Below are positions 35,352 to 46,702 of a DNA stretch of 64,000 nucleotides, piece after piece. Made by a program: the position numbers and the translations under genes. Under the pieces are notes generated by a model, which ran no database searches, was not told the origin of the DNA, and worked only from the letters and a program-made list of their open reading frames with translations. The stretch spans positions 391,196 through 455,195 of the forward strand of contig NW_006768770.1 of assembly GCF_000204055.1 (NCBI RefSeq), in the 5' to 3' direction. Positions within the stretch are counted from its first letter, which is position 1. The number at the start of each line of letters is the position of its first letter. The DNA comes from Melampsora larici-populina 98AG31. Lineage: Eukaryota > Basidiomycota > Pucciniomycetes > Pucciniales > Melampsoraceae.

Positions 35352-36099
35352 TCAAATTCATCAAACTCGATTCTTTTGGATGGTTTTATAAATTTAATTA
35401 TTTGTATCTCATTTTTTCCAACTATTTTGAACCCTCTGCGCTCAGATTGATCTTGGTGTATCTTTGTTTGTTTCAATGTCAGCTATAAAAATGACAATAA
35501 TTTGAACAAGCAGTCCACTAGAGCAATTTGAAGTTCAGAATCTGATAAGACGCTCTACGAAGGGATCTTCCGTTACTGTTGAGGAATGCAAGGATGATTG
35601 TACAAATCTATAAATACTTTTGAGATACTTTGTAGCTCATTGTATGATGTAAGATTGACCATTTCAAAGCTTCCAACTAACAGTAAGAGTCACTGGTAAG
35701 AAATGCGGAGGTCCTCTTACTCAATTTTGCCCAACATCTGATCTCCAGTGAGAGTCAGAGAAGAGACCCCCAGAACACTGAAAGGTCCAAGTCTCCTTCT
35801 CGCAAGAAATGTACTAAGATCATGTAGACTTTGACCTGCTTCAAAAACAACCAAACCTCCAGAACTTTGACTTGGGATTTGACTTTCCAAAACTTCTTAC
35901 TCATTGATCTAAGCAAAACCTCTTCAAGTTTGCTCATTTAAACCATTCTTTGGTACACATCAAATATTCCTTGAGCAAGATGACCAAGACACACGTCTTT
36001 AAGATACACCAGACTAAAGAAATGGACATCAAATCAAAGACTCCCCATCCAAACCGCAGAAGTTCAATCCTTCAACCAAACCCTAATCCCAAAAAAAAA
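35352..36099. other. Intergenic between convergent genes FOL1 and PGS1
   Basis: Both flanking genes end here. No open frame with recognisable content was seen; short frames in 35755-36210 have no support. Confidence 0.5.
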
Positions 36100-38131
36100 T
36101 CACAACATATTCCTAATCAATCGAGTAGCAAGCTTAACACCCAACCCAACCTGTCTACCATCCCCTTCAAACCAATCCTCACAAACCAAACCTGTTGCAT
36201 TTTTTCTTAATCCAGTCAATTCTTCTGTCAATTGATTTGAAACTCCCTTTTCTTCTGTTTCATCTATGATTAATAAATTACATTCTAGATCTCTTTCTGC
36301 TGATCTACGTCCGTAATTTGATGATCCGATCATTGTTAAAAACGGTTCAAATTCATTAGATATAGATCGGTTTGAGTTTAAATGGGTCGAATCAGTAGGT
36401 ATATCGGCTGAAGGATTCGGATTACAAATTCTTGATAACCAAATTCCTATGAAACCAAAACATTAAGATCATCAATCCAAAAAATAATGAGTGAGTAAAA
36501 AATCAAATTGAGTTTACCTTTAGCATGATACGTCCAACCTTCTTTAATCCATTCTCGAATTTGAATTTGATCCTGTTTACGAGCTTTAATGATATCTTGA
36601 TAAAACAAGCTTTCTAAATAAGTATAAGCATCTGGAATATATTTCGATACACCTTTGGATTGATAAAACCCATTTGCCTTTGAAACGCCCCCAAGAAAAT
36701 GTTAGAGATTTAAAGATAGATTGTATTATTGAAAAGCTTAGATCACTTACTTCAGGTGATGCAGATGTTATTGAAACATTCAAATTGGATTCTAAAAGCA
36801 TTCGTTTATAGTCTCTTAAAATGCTAAAATATCCACTTGTCCAATCTAGTCTTACTTTACAACCATCAGTCAAAGTTTCTAACGTGTTGGCTAAACGGAT
36901 CAATTCAGGTACCACCAGCCGAGTTTCTTGTCGGATCTCAAATGGTCCGATTTGTAAAACTGGAAAAATGTAAACTTTTGAGTCTTGCGAATCAAAAGCT
37001 GTTGAATCAGATGTTAAAGTTTTCCATTTTTGAGTCAAGCTTTGGTACTTGTGATGACCAGTGGTTTTGAATTTGGTAGATGTTAGTTTCGAATGATCAG
37101 GTCGTTGAAGATCATGATTCTTTGGCCATGAGAATGATAAGTTTGTAGGTGTGGAATTAGGATCGATTGTGTATGATAATTGGGCAGTAGTTTTGCATAG
37201 CTCATGAAAGTAATCGGCTAGAAGACTATGATTTGAGATCTTGATGTAACGATCCATCCGATTTGTGAAATAATCATGACTCAAGTTAGCACTGTATAAA
37301 AGTACAAAACAATGAGCATTTTGAAGAAAAAAAGAAAAAGTACAAGAAAAGAAAACGAAACGAAATGCTTGTCCCACCCACTCATGATTAAATGATCATC
37401 TACACCATAAACCTTCATATGTTGTAATCCCCATCCTTCATCAAACCGTCTAGGAATCCAACTTTTTCTCCATCCAAAGAGTTCAGAAGTATGAAAGAGA
37501 GCAATTTCGACTTGATTAGGAAACTCAGTTTTCAAACTTGCCAAGATTGATCCAGATGAAGGTTGAGGATCTTCTCGAGTAGATCTTAAACAATCCACCA
37601 CGATCGTCAGGTGTAAAGTAGGAGTAGATTTTAAGGATCGATGTAGAGCGGTGATCTGAGTGTTATTTGTATGCAGGATCAGGTATAAGAATGGATGGCT
37701 CATTCCCATTACTTCTTCAGACGCACCAACTCATGTTCTTCTTTACCAATATATAAACTTGCAATAAAGATCCGATGTCTTGCTTTAGAAATCATATCCT
37801 GATGATTAAGATCGACAAGACAAGATGATCAAGACCAACCATCTATTACTGATTCTATAAGACTCACCAGTAATGTTTGATAAAACTCATTGGGTTTCTT
37901 GATGATTTGAATATCCTGAGCACGTGCTTTAAAACATGGTAATTGTTGAGCAAGATCGCACACGAATCTCTTGAGTTCTGTGCTCCCGTTGAGCCGAGAT
38001 GAAGGTTGTGAATCAAGATTCATGTGATGGATGTGACGTGATTGGGTTCTAGTGAATGGGTTGTTGATCCTCAAGTTGAAGTGATATGAATGAGAATTAG
38101 GAATAGAGAATAAGAGAATCCGTCGATTCAT
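36100..38131 (-). CDS. PGS1: Phosphatidylglycerophosphate synthase, mitochondrial
   Basis: Makes phosphatidylglycerophosphate from CDP-diacylglycerol and glycerol-3-phosphate, the committed step to cardiolipin in mitochondria. Six exons (38131-37868, 37798-37727, 37655-37378, 37291-36751, 36677-36518, 36446-36100) give 553 residues. It belongs to the phospholipase-D superfamily: first HKD motif HMKVYGVDD in exon 3, second H-x-K in WTYHAKGIWLS (across intron 5) with IGSSNYGRRSAERDLECN. SGANLSHDYF spans intron 3. The N-terminus (MNRRILLFSIPNSHSYHF) is basic with no acidic residue, consistent with mitochondrial import. Related PLD-type cardiolipin synthases were considered; the fungal PGS1 motif order fits better. 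Confidence 0.95.
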
Positions 38132-38592
38132 TATGATTAGATGAGTGATCTCGATCGAATGATAAGATACAATCGAACCACTTTTTAAAGTTTTGGCTGA
38201 ACTCGAATTCGGTAAAAGTCATCTGGGATCCGGTCCGTGAGTTGAATGCCAATCTGATAACCGAGCACGCCCGCGCCCCATGATCCATCTCCAGCCGCCC
38301 TGCTCATTCCATTCTGAGTTTCTTGAATGATCAGCATAACCCTTGACCCAAATGCAGCACAAATGATCAAAAGCACTGGATCAAGAAATTTAATGTTGTT
38401 GTACATACAAACCTTTCGGAAATCATAGATTCCTTTTATTTTATTCAGAAGCACACTTTCAAATTAATAGAGCTACAAATAATTACTATCAAATCAAAGA
38501 AACCTCAATATATATATATATATAAATACACAAAATTTTATTAAGCCAAACAACCCAAACCAGTCCCGAAGTTAATTTTGCCCAAAAATTTC
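38132..38592. other. Intergenic with (AT)n run
   Basis: Upstream of PGS1 and downstream of the next minus-strand gene. A TATATATA run of about 16 bp lies near 38509-38524. Confidence 0.5.
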
Positions 38593-39628
38593 TTAATCAT
38601 CGACTTTAAAAAGTTTACCAAACCTACCCGGTAATTTCTCAAGTTTAGAAACACAAGAAGATCTATTCCTAAACCTACAAATCCTAAACCTAATCAAATC
38701 TTTATGTTCTTTAGTAAGTTGAGCATGATAAAACGTTTCTTCATCTGTAAAATTGCTAACCAAACTTGTAGGATCATAAACAAATCCAATAGATTCTTGT
38801 GAATGAGTTTGATTAATTAAATCCGTATTCCTAAGTGACTGATCCCTTTGAAAGGTTTTTTCAAAACTTGTACAAGGTCGTAAGATAAGTTCAGATTCGT
38901 GTACTAAACTTGAAGTTGGTAAGGTTATTGGATCGGTTTGGAGAGTAAGCATCTTAGGTTCATAAAAAGCTGAGATTGGGGATTTAGGAAAATGATCTGA
39001 TGAAGTAGGAAGATGAAATCGTTTGATAAGTGGTTTTGGCTCGATTGATGGAACTGACATAAGGTGTAAGGGTGTGGGTGTGAGTTGGCGAAAAGGTTTT
39101 TTAGAACTAAAAGACTGAGCTGAAGAAGATTCAGGATAGGAAGTAAGAGTAGGTAAGGTATTAGAACGGTTTTCATCAAGTTTAGTGGATGTATTAAATG
39201 ATCGAAGTGTTCCAATAGAACTATATAAATTGACCAAAAAAAATTCAGATTGATCGCATTGGAAAGATGAGTTCAAGACATCGAACTGACTTTAATGGAA
39301 CATAATCTTCAGCCAAGGTTGTGATTGATGATGTCTTCAATAAATCCTTCTTAGGGGGTGGAAGAGATGGAAGTCTTGATGTACTTGTTTTGATTTCTTG
39401 AACTGGAAAATGATCTAAACTCATAGTTTCTAGAATTGGAGGGTAACGTGGAAGATTGTTATAAGGAACTCTAGAGCCTTTTCTCTGATCAGAATAAACC
39501 ATAGCAGAATCAAGAAAGTTCTGTCTTGAAGGACTGAAATGGGGTTGTGGAAGAGATGTGTATTGATGATGAGTGAGTTGATGAAGGTTTGGTGAGTTAG
39601 AAGTGCTATGAGAATGATTATGAGGCAT
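38593..39628 (-). CDS. Hypothetical protein, 321 residues, low complexity
   Basis: Two exons, 39628-39291 and 39220-38593, joined by a 70-nt intron (donor GTCAGT, acceptor ATATAG) in frame. The N-terminal third is His/Ser/Pro/Gln-rich (MPHNHSHSTSNSPNLHQ), the middle is Ser/Thr/Pro-rich, and the C-terminus has a basic stretch (LIRFRICRFRNRSSCVSKLE). No domain, signal peptide or membrane segment recognised. Support comes from the clean splice junction and long open frame; function unknown, possibly regulatory. Confidence 0.65.
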
Positions 39629-42258
39629 CTCGAATGATTAGCTGATGGAAATGAATTTAAAAGAAATGAAGGATGTTGGTAGTGAATTTGAAGGTAAATT
39701 GGAATTTCTCCTCTCTCTGGTGTGTTTGTGATTGATAGCTCATTGAAGTTGAAGAAGAAAAGCAAAAGAACTGATGAATTGATCAGGACTGGATGTTTAG
39801 CAATCCATTCATCATTTGACAAATTAAAGTTTTGATTTTGATGAGTAAGATACAGATAGATAAAGTGCTACTATTATGATAAATTGTCTAGAATTCTTTT
39901 ACATAGAATGATTACCAAGGGTTTATGGAAGAGCTTGTGGGATTAACAGAACATAAAGAAAGAACTTGATATCAAAAGGTGTGGATGGTTGAATGGAGTG
40001 ATGATTAAAAACCAAATCATCAACTTAGAAATCATCACCAAGATGGTTTTCGAAAGCTAGAAATTCAAAATCATAGTGCCAGGCTTACCACATTAAAACT
40101 TTCAAATAACTCTTTGGAGGTTTGAACTTTAACCTTTCTCATCATCATCTTACAACTTACCATGGGGTAGAGGAATAATTGTATTTCATCCAAACTGTGA
40201 AAGGTAAGAAGATGCATATGTACATCATAGCAACTTCAAACGGAAGATGAGTGATCTTGATCAGTTCTATCATCTGAATAAGAAAAAGACAAGAAAAGCT
40301 TGGAGTCTGACTAAGAATCATGAACAGCAAAACTTATTGATCAAAGTTGAACACAGGATCAAAATTAGATAAGCACCCTTTTTCTTACTTACTTGATCTT
40401 GATCTTTAACCAAGTTGAAATGAAGTGGAATTGGTCATCAAACTGATTACGTAAACAGCTCAACTAATCTACTTTGTTCGGATTCAAACCTTTTGATGAG
40501 TCTTTATTATTCCTCAGAAAAAAGACTTCCCACTGAAGATTTTTGGTCAACTATTTGATTTTTGGACATTGGTTGATAACCTGAATATCTTTCTAATAAA
40601 ATCAAAAGTAATGTATTTTAAAATTACTCAAAACCTTTCAACAAATCGTAAGCTATGTGATACTTTTCATTGGATATAGCTAAGAAACAATCAGGATATC
40701 AAAACCAAACAATCAAGAACACAAGCAACACTGAAAACCAAATCGAATTCCTAATAACCTTTTAATTTTCAAAGTATCATCCACAAAAGGAGAAAACCTT
40801 TTTTCATCTTCCTTGATTGATCGTTGTATGCATGCATGTATATCATTTTCTCCTACTCGATTCCTCACAGCTCAAAGACCATTTCAAAGTTTTATAATCT
40901 TTCTTCAGGTTCAAAAGATTCATACCATCAATCAAGATTAGAAAGACTGCATTCGATTCCAAGTGATCAGAATTTCTGACTTCCATGTTGTCTGACTACC
41001 ATTACCATCAGCCAATTCATAAAATCCTACCTTACTGATACTTCAACTCACACGTCTATGGCATGGGAAATGAAGGAACCTCAAATGATCTCATAGCTCA
41101 AGACAGTCTCTATCGCTACACATACTCTTAACTATGGCTTATGCTTAACTCCTAGAAAGGGTCTTTTGATCTTTCCCGACCGATTTCTGTCCCCCTGGAA
41201 ACCCAAAATCTTCAAGATATCCAAGCTGTTTGATGAGGAGCTGAGGACATGGATCGGATAGACTCGTTACGTTTTCTTATTGGTGAGGTTGGCACTACCT
41301 TTTTGGCTCTTGCAAGTCTTTAAGTTTAAGATCCGATTTGTTTGTAATCTTTGTGACGGAAAGTGTATGCATAGATAAGTTTTTATTGCAATTTTGTTTT
41401 TGGTTTAGGTCTAATTGAAATAAACCAAAGTGAAAAGTGATGAATACAATCACCAAAAAGCTCACTTGGCAATGATTTAAAGTTGAATGCCTATTGAAGT
41501 GGTACGGAAGAATGTCAAACTTGATGTCCGGAGTTGTACCAAATGATAATTGATGTTGATGATTGATTGGTTCACACCCAGATCGATTCACAGGGTAGGA
41601 TAGTAAGTATTTAGGGTGTAGGGATAGACCAGGAGCTGATCAATAGTGACGCCGAAAAAAAAGCATGATCTGGTGTTTTTTTTTTGTTGTTGTTGTTTTA
41701 GACTGACTGGATTACCCTACGACGGGAACAGGAAGAGATGATACGACCGACTGAGGTTGGTTGACTTGGAGCTTGACGACCAGGCTTTGAGGTTGTGGTT
41801 GAGTTGAACCCCTTTGATTGGATTGTTGTTGTTAATCGATTTGATTGGATTTGATGGGATGGGATGGGATGGTTCTTATGTAATCTTCAATGGGATTTTC
41901 TTTTTAAAGATGAAGTGAAGTTGAAGTTGAAAAAATTTTAAATTTCTAATTCAAATTCCAAATTACATATTAACCAATCAACTTACATATCCAAGTCTTT
42001 TTGAGTTAGTCTTCTTGAGTCTTCTTGTGATTTCTCCATCTTCAACTAGTTTTACTTTTTTTTTTTTTCTTCTTTCGATTCCTGACTGCCTTCTGAAAGT
42101 CCGGCCGTCTTTTCGATTGTACTGATTAACTGATTTTAACTCTTCATCAGCTTTACACAATCTCAACTTTACACTTTTTTCATTTTACTTTCTTCACAAA
42201 TTCATTCAACTCAAGACTCCAAAACTCAAAAAAACACGCTTTATACATCTCAACTTCA
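39629..42258. other. Long intergenic region
   Basis: 2.6 kb between divergently transcribed genes. No supported gene. A GGGAT repeat lies at about 41855-41873 (GATGGGATGGGATGGGATGG) and a poly-T/pyrimidine run near 42050-42070, typical of the promoter of the ceramidase gene that follows. A 98-codon minus frame at 41591-41295 has no support. Confidence 0.5.
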
Positions 42259-43809
42259 ATGTCTAAAAACTTTCATGTTACTAAATGGTGGTCTGCTCAA
42301 CCTGATGTACTTGGTTATTGGGGTCCAGCGTAAGTTTGAAATTCATTTCATCTCGTTAAAACTATCATAACTAATCTTTCATGGTTTCTTGGTTCAAAAT
42401 AGAACGGCATCTATCGATTGGTGGTCAGTTTGATATCTTCACGTCTTTGCTACTACTACTTCACTTTATTCATCCATCAATCATTATTCTGTTTGATTTC
42501 GAACTTTTCAGTGAAGCCAATTATGCCATCTCACGATACATTGCCGAATTCACAAACACATTTTCAAACCTAGTCTTTGGTCTGCAACGTTTTCCTTTAC
42601 ATGACTCTAATCTTCAACCTAAACTGATTTTTGTCTTCTTTTTCTATAGTCGGATTGGCCATCTAGTTCGTTTTGATTTTCTTATTCTTCTTAATTCAAT
42701 CAACTCCTTTTGCTTTTCCCAAAACCAGATGACTGATTTCTTTCGAATGAACTTTTTTTTGTAGTGGGATTAAGAAATGTCGAGAACAACACTTACCTCT
42801 TCCACTTGCACTTTGTCAAATCGGTATAGCTCTAGTCGGTTTTGGAAGTTTTGCGTCAGTCTTCTCTTCAACTCACCAGAACCAGAACCAGAAACCAGAA
42901 ACCTTAATCTTTTCCCTTTGGTGTGAATTCTTACTTTAGCTTTCATGCAACCTTGAATTGGAATTGGCAATTGGGTGATGAACTACCGATGATCTATTCA
43001 GTTTGTTTTATCACCTATGTAGCCTTCGATACTGCTCCAGCTTCAGTACCTCGCTCTTGGTTCGTCAAAGCCTTACCCACCATCTTGTCTCTCTATGCGA
43101 TCATCATCACCGTGGTTTATGTGAGATGGCCAAACCCGGTCTTTCATCAAGTGGCTTATGCTTTTATTCAAATGTAATCGTATTCTTTCTTTGAGTGTTT
43201 TTGTCATTTCTAATCATTCAGTTCACTAACCTTGGTTGATTGTTTTTTTTGAGCACAGCTTGTCGACTGTTAGAGTTTATTATACTGTTCGAAACGCACC
43301 TGATACCACTCCTGCAGAACAACAAAACCGAGCTGATGCATTAAAACTTGAAGTTATGGGATCTGCTATTTTCTTAAGTGGTTTTTTGATTTGGAATATT
43401 GATAATATGTGAGTTTGATCTTTGAAAGACATTGGATCTTGTTTCCATTACTTACTTACGAATGTTTTTTTTCTTTCTCTTATAGATTTTGTGATCAGAT
43501 ATCTCATTTGAAAGAAGCTATTGGTGTACCATTCTCATTCTTGTTAGAAGGACATGCATGGTGGCATTTAGCTACCGGAACTGGTGCTTACTTGGTCAGT
43601 CTCATCTCATCTTCCCTTGTGATGAACCTTTTCTGATATATTTTTTCCCATTCGATTTTTTCTTTTTCGAACAGATCGTCGTGGGTCTTCAATTACTTTC
43701 ACTCACATTGAAAGAAGGAGCAGAAGGCTTTGAATTGAAATGGACAGGAATGTGTCCTTATGTTACAAGAGTTCCATTAAGTGCTACTTCAAAGAAACGT
43801 ATCTTTTGA
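42259..43809 (+). CDS. Alkaline ceramidase (YPC1/YDC1/ACER family)
   Basis: Hydrolyses ceramides to sphingoid base and fatty acid in the ER/Golgi membrane. Nine exons (42259-42329, 42403-42423, 42512-42579, 42650-42665, 42765-42854, 42940-43173, 43259-43408, 43486-43594, 43675-43809) give 297 residues, the family length. Diagnostic parts are GYWGPATASIDWCEANY near the N-terminus, the metal-ligand region SFAFHATLNW and the C-terminal histidines in HAWWHLATG. Several hydrophobic helices are visible (IYSVCFITYVAFDTAPA; LYAIIITVVYV). Exons 2 and 4 are only 21 and 16 nt; exon 4 supplies VGLAIY, exactly bridging the conserved NLVF...YGIKKCR. Confidence 0.95.
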
Positions 43810-44816
43810 TCAAGAAATCGGTTTCTCTTTCGTCTTTTTTCTTTTATGTTTCATTCATTGAGCTTCTTCTTGAACATTTTTTTTTCCTTTTTTTGTCTCA
43901 TTACTCTTTTCTTTCTTTTTTCCTCTATATCACTTTTTTTTCTTTTTTTCTTTTTTTCTTTTTTTTCTTTTTCTTTTTGATTGAAAAACCAAACTGTATA
44001 CTTTCATGTTATATTGACTTATGATATCCAATATATCCTTCTTTCATGTGATATTAAATCTAATCTGATTTTTTTTTCAATCATCAAATAGAAAAAAAAG
44101 CATCTCTTTCTTTCTCTCTTCCTTTTTCTTTTTCTGATCATTTGGAAAAGTGATAGGGTTTGTTTTTTTTGCGACTAGGTTACAAATTTTAATGATCTTT
44201 TCAAGAGTTTTGTATTATAGAGCTTGTTTTACTTGAATCTTTTTGAATGCATTTTATTTTAAACTCCCATCCAATGCTCCCATTTGACTTCATTTGAGAT
44301 ATTTTTGAGTGATGAAAGCTTTAGATCTTGGTTGTCAATTTGACTCGCTGAACTTCTTAGTAGCTTGACGAGTTTGGAGATGTAAGAAAGGGTTGAGAAT
44401 TTTTCCTGGGCGTTGGCGTCAGTGTACTTCTTTCAAATCATCTCTTAGATCCAAATTGGTCAAACAAAGTTAAACTTGCTTTGACAATCTGCATTTGCCA
44501 AACAACTGACCCGACTGATGAATGTCTTGATAAATCATTTGTGGTTTCTGAAGACTCATATGCGATTTTACGTAGATTCTCAAATGTTTGACATTTTCAC
44601 CAAGTAAAGTGTTCAACTTCGAGTATCTACGAACTAAACTCCAAAATCCGTCATTATGAAAAACCCTGCTATTACAAAACGATCAGTTTTTTTACATATT
44701 CACCAAGATGATCAAAATTACAAAAAGGATGATCAAAATCGAAACTAATCCTCAAGATCTAAAGTAAATCCAACTAAATTAATTTATATCTTATTTAACT
44801 TCTAAAGATACTGACT
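43810..44816. other. Intergenic between convergent 3' ends, pyrimidine tracts
   Basis: Holds T-rich runs with interspersed C (43870-43980). No gene recognised. Confidence 0.6.
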
Positions 44817-46221
44817 TTATAGTTTGGTTTGTAGGTTAGTGTGATTGAATGATGGACCATACCACTTAACACCCAGCCTAAGATATATACAAACATCAAT
44901 CATCAAAACCATTTTCCAAACGTTGATTCCAGAAAAAGTATCACATACCAATGAGCCAAAAACTCGAACCGATCCGATCCAAAAATCGTAAGTCGATCAC
45001 CATCCGGTTTAACAACTTCCAACCAAGGAAACCCAAATGCGCCCTTCTCCACTAACTCCTGAGCCGCCTGTTTCATAGCCGATTTACATTCGTTTGTCTC
45101 AGATAAACTTATGTATTGGTCTAGGGTTGAGGAATTTAAGATGGGTGTTAGGATGGATTTTGTGATGGATAAGTCTTCTATTTGAGATCCGGTAATAAAC
45201 ATGGCTTCCTTTAAAGGAATTTCGTGTGGTTTAGAAAAGGGTTTTGTGGGGTTGGGTTTGGATGGGGAGATACTTACGTAGAGTTTATTGGTTGAGGATT
45301 CTAGTTTGGAAGGTGAGAGTTGTTGAATGATTCGTAGGATACGCATCACTTTTAAGGTGTTTGTTGGGAATTGTGAAGGGTGATTGTATTTGACTACATA
45401 TTGTTTAAAAAAACGAAGTTGAGAAACATGAAATGAGGGTTTTAATCTTTTATTTATTGAATCTGAATTCGAGGTTTACTTTTGAAGAAATTAGACATCT
45501 AGTAAGTCGAATGAAAGATAAATGATCAAGTTTATTAAACTAATTCATACTCTGTAAATAAAGAGTTAAAGAAACTTGGAAACTTACTAGATCGATTTCG
45601 TGACTCTACAACATATAATTTTATCATCAATTTAAAGATTTTGAAAGAATAAAGAATGGTTTGATTTGATGAGTGTGGACTTTTGAATTCGATCACGTAC
45701 CATATATTTACCTATGATATGAACAAACCCAAAAACCCATCAATAATTATAACATAATTTCAAAAAAGAAGAAATTATAAAGCTTACCTTTATTAGGTAC
45801 AGTCATAGGTGGTGAATTTCCCGAACCGATCATCACAGCTAACCAAAAAGAAAAGAAAAAAACACGAATCCCAAGATCCAAAAAAGATAAGTTTGTTTGT
45901 GGAAATCGAGAATTATGAAGATTGATTGGTTTACATACCTCCTAACCAAATTGGATTTAAAATTATTTCTAAGTTCCATTCGGTTCTATACCTTTTAAGA
46001 ATCTCGTAAGCGAAATAAGACTTTTGGTAATCATCAGAAGCAGATTATTTGAATTGTTTGAGTTGAGTTTGATTGGTTTGGTTTACTTACCCATGGACTT
46101 TGAGATGAGTGATTTGGATTGAAGGTGTTAGGTTCGTGGATTAAAGAAAGGAATGATGGGAGTAGGAAACTTACCTGACTATATCATAACTTAATTTGAT
46201 GATGGTTTTAGTTGGTTTCAT
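44817..46221 (-). CDS. Kappa-class glutathione S-transferase / DsbA-like thioredoxin-fold protein
   Basis: Thioredoxin-fold enzyme of the GSTK/2-hydroxychromene-2-carboxylate isomerase family, often mitochondrial or peroxisomal. Ten exons (46221-46175, 46097-46091, 46020-45939, 45838-45788, 45711-45701, 45605-45588, 45498-45480, 45393-45278, 45208-44949, 44877-44817) sum to exactly 672 nt, 223 residues, the normal family size. Motifs are KLSYDIVSPWSYFAYEIL at the N-terminus (Ser-Pro active-site region), PPMTVPNKGKYM, FPTNTLKVMRILR, EKGAFGFPWLEV and IFGSDRFEFLAHW. Exons of 7, 11, 18 and 19 nt are needed to keep the motifs; each is bounded by GT and AG. The extreme N-terminus shows no clear targeting peptide. 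Confidence 0.88.
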
Positions 46222-46702
46222 TTTGGTTAAAGAAGTGGTAGAAGTGGTAGTCACTCGAGGCTGAGCTGTGATGTCATTTTGAGGTTGATCCGATCTTATC
46301 AGATTGACCGACCCGAGAAGATAGATGGCCCGATGACAAGTGTGAATGTGTTGAACATAGAACATCAGTCATGTGACTTTGAATATAAATCTGAGACACC
46401 ACTCTTTATAAGCATATTCCACTTTGCAAGCCGATGGTCGAAATTTTTTTCAAATCTCGCGCGACGGAAGAACCAAACAAGAAAAAAAAAGTTAGAAAGC
46501 ACTTTTATCGAAGGAAAACTATCAACTTATATCTCACTAACAACTATCAGTATATCTCTTTCTTGATTGGGCAACCAGGCATCGCAACTATTCACTTTTA
46601 TACCCTCTTAGATACTAAACTTAACGAACACTAAGAAAACGAAGATCAATTTTATCTTAGACTTGATTGATTGGTGATTCAATTCAAGTTTTATAATTCA
46701 TC
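46222..46702. promoter_or_regulatory. Divergent promoter region, GSTK / carbamoyl-phosphate synthase
   Basis: 481 bp between two outward-facing start codons; it must serve both genes. No specific binding site was identified. Confidence 0.5.

Noticed and set aside
41295..41591. 98-codon minus frame in the long intergenic region
   Set aside because: Low-complexity text, no splice signals or family; probably chance.
43740..44024. Poly-Phe frame overlapping the ceramidase 3' end
   Set aside because: Produced by a T-rich 3' region in the wrong frame.
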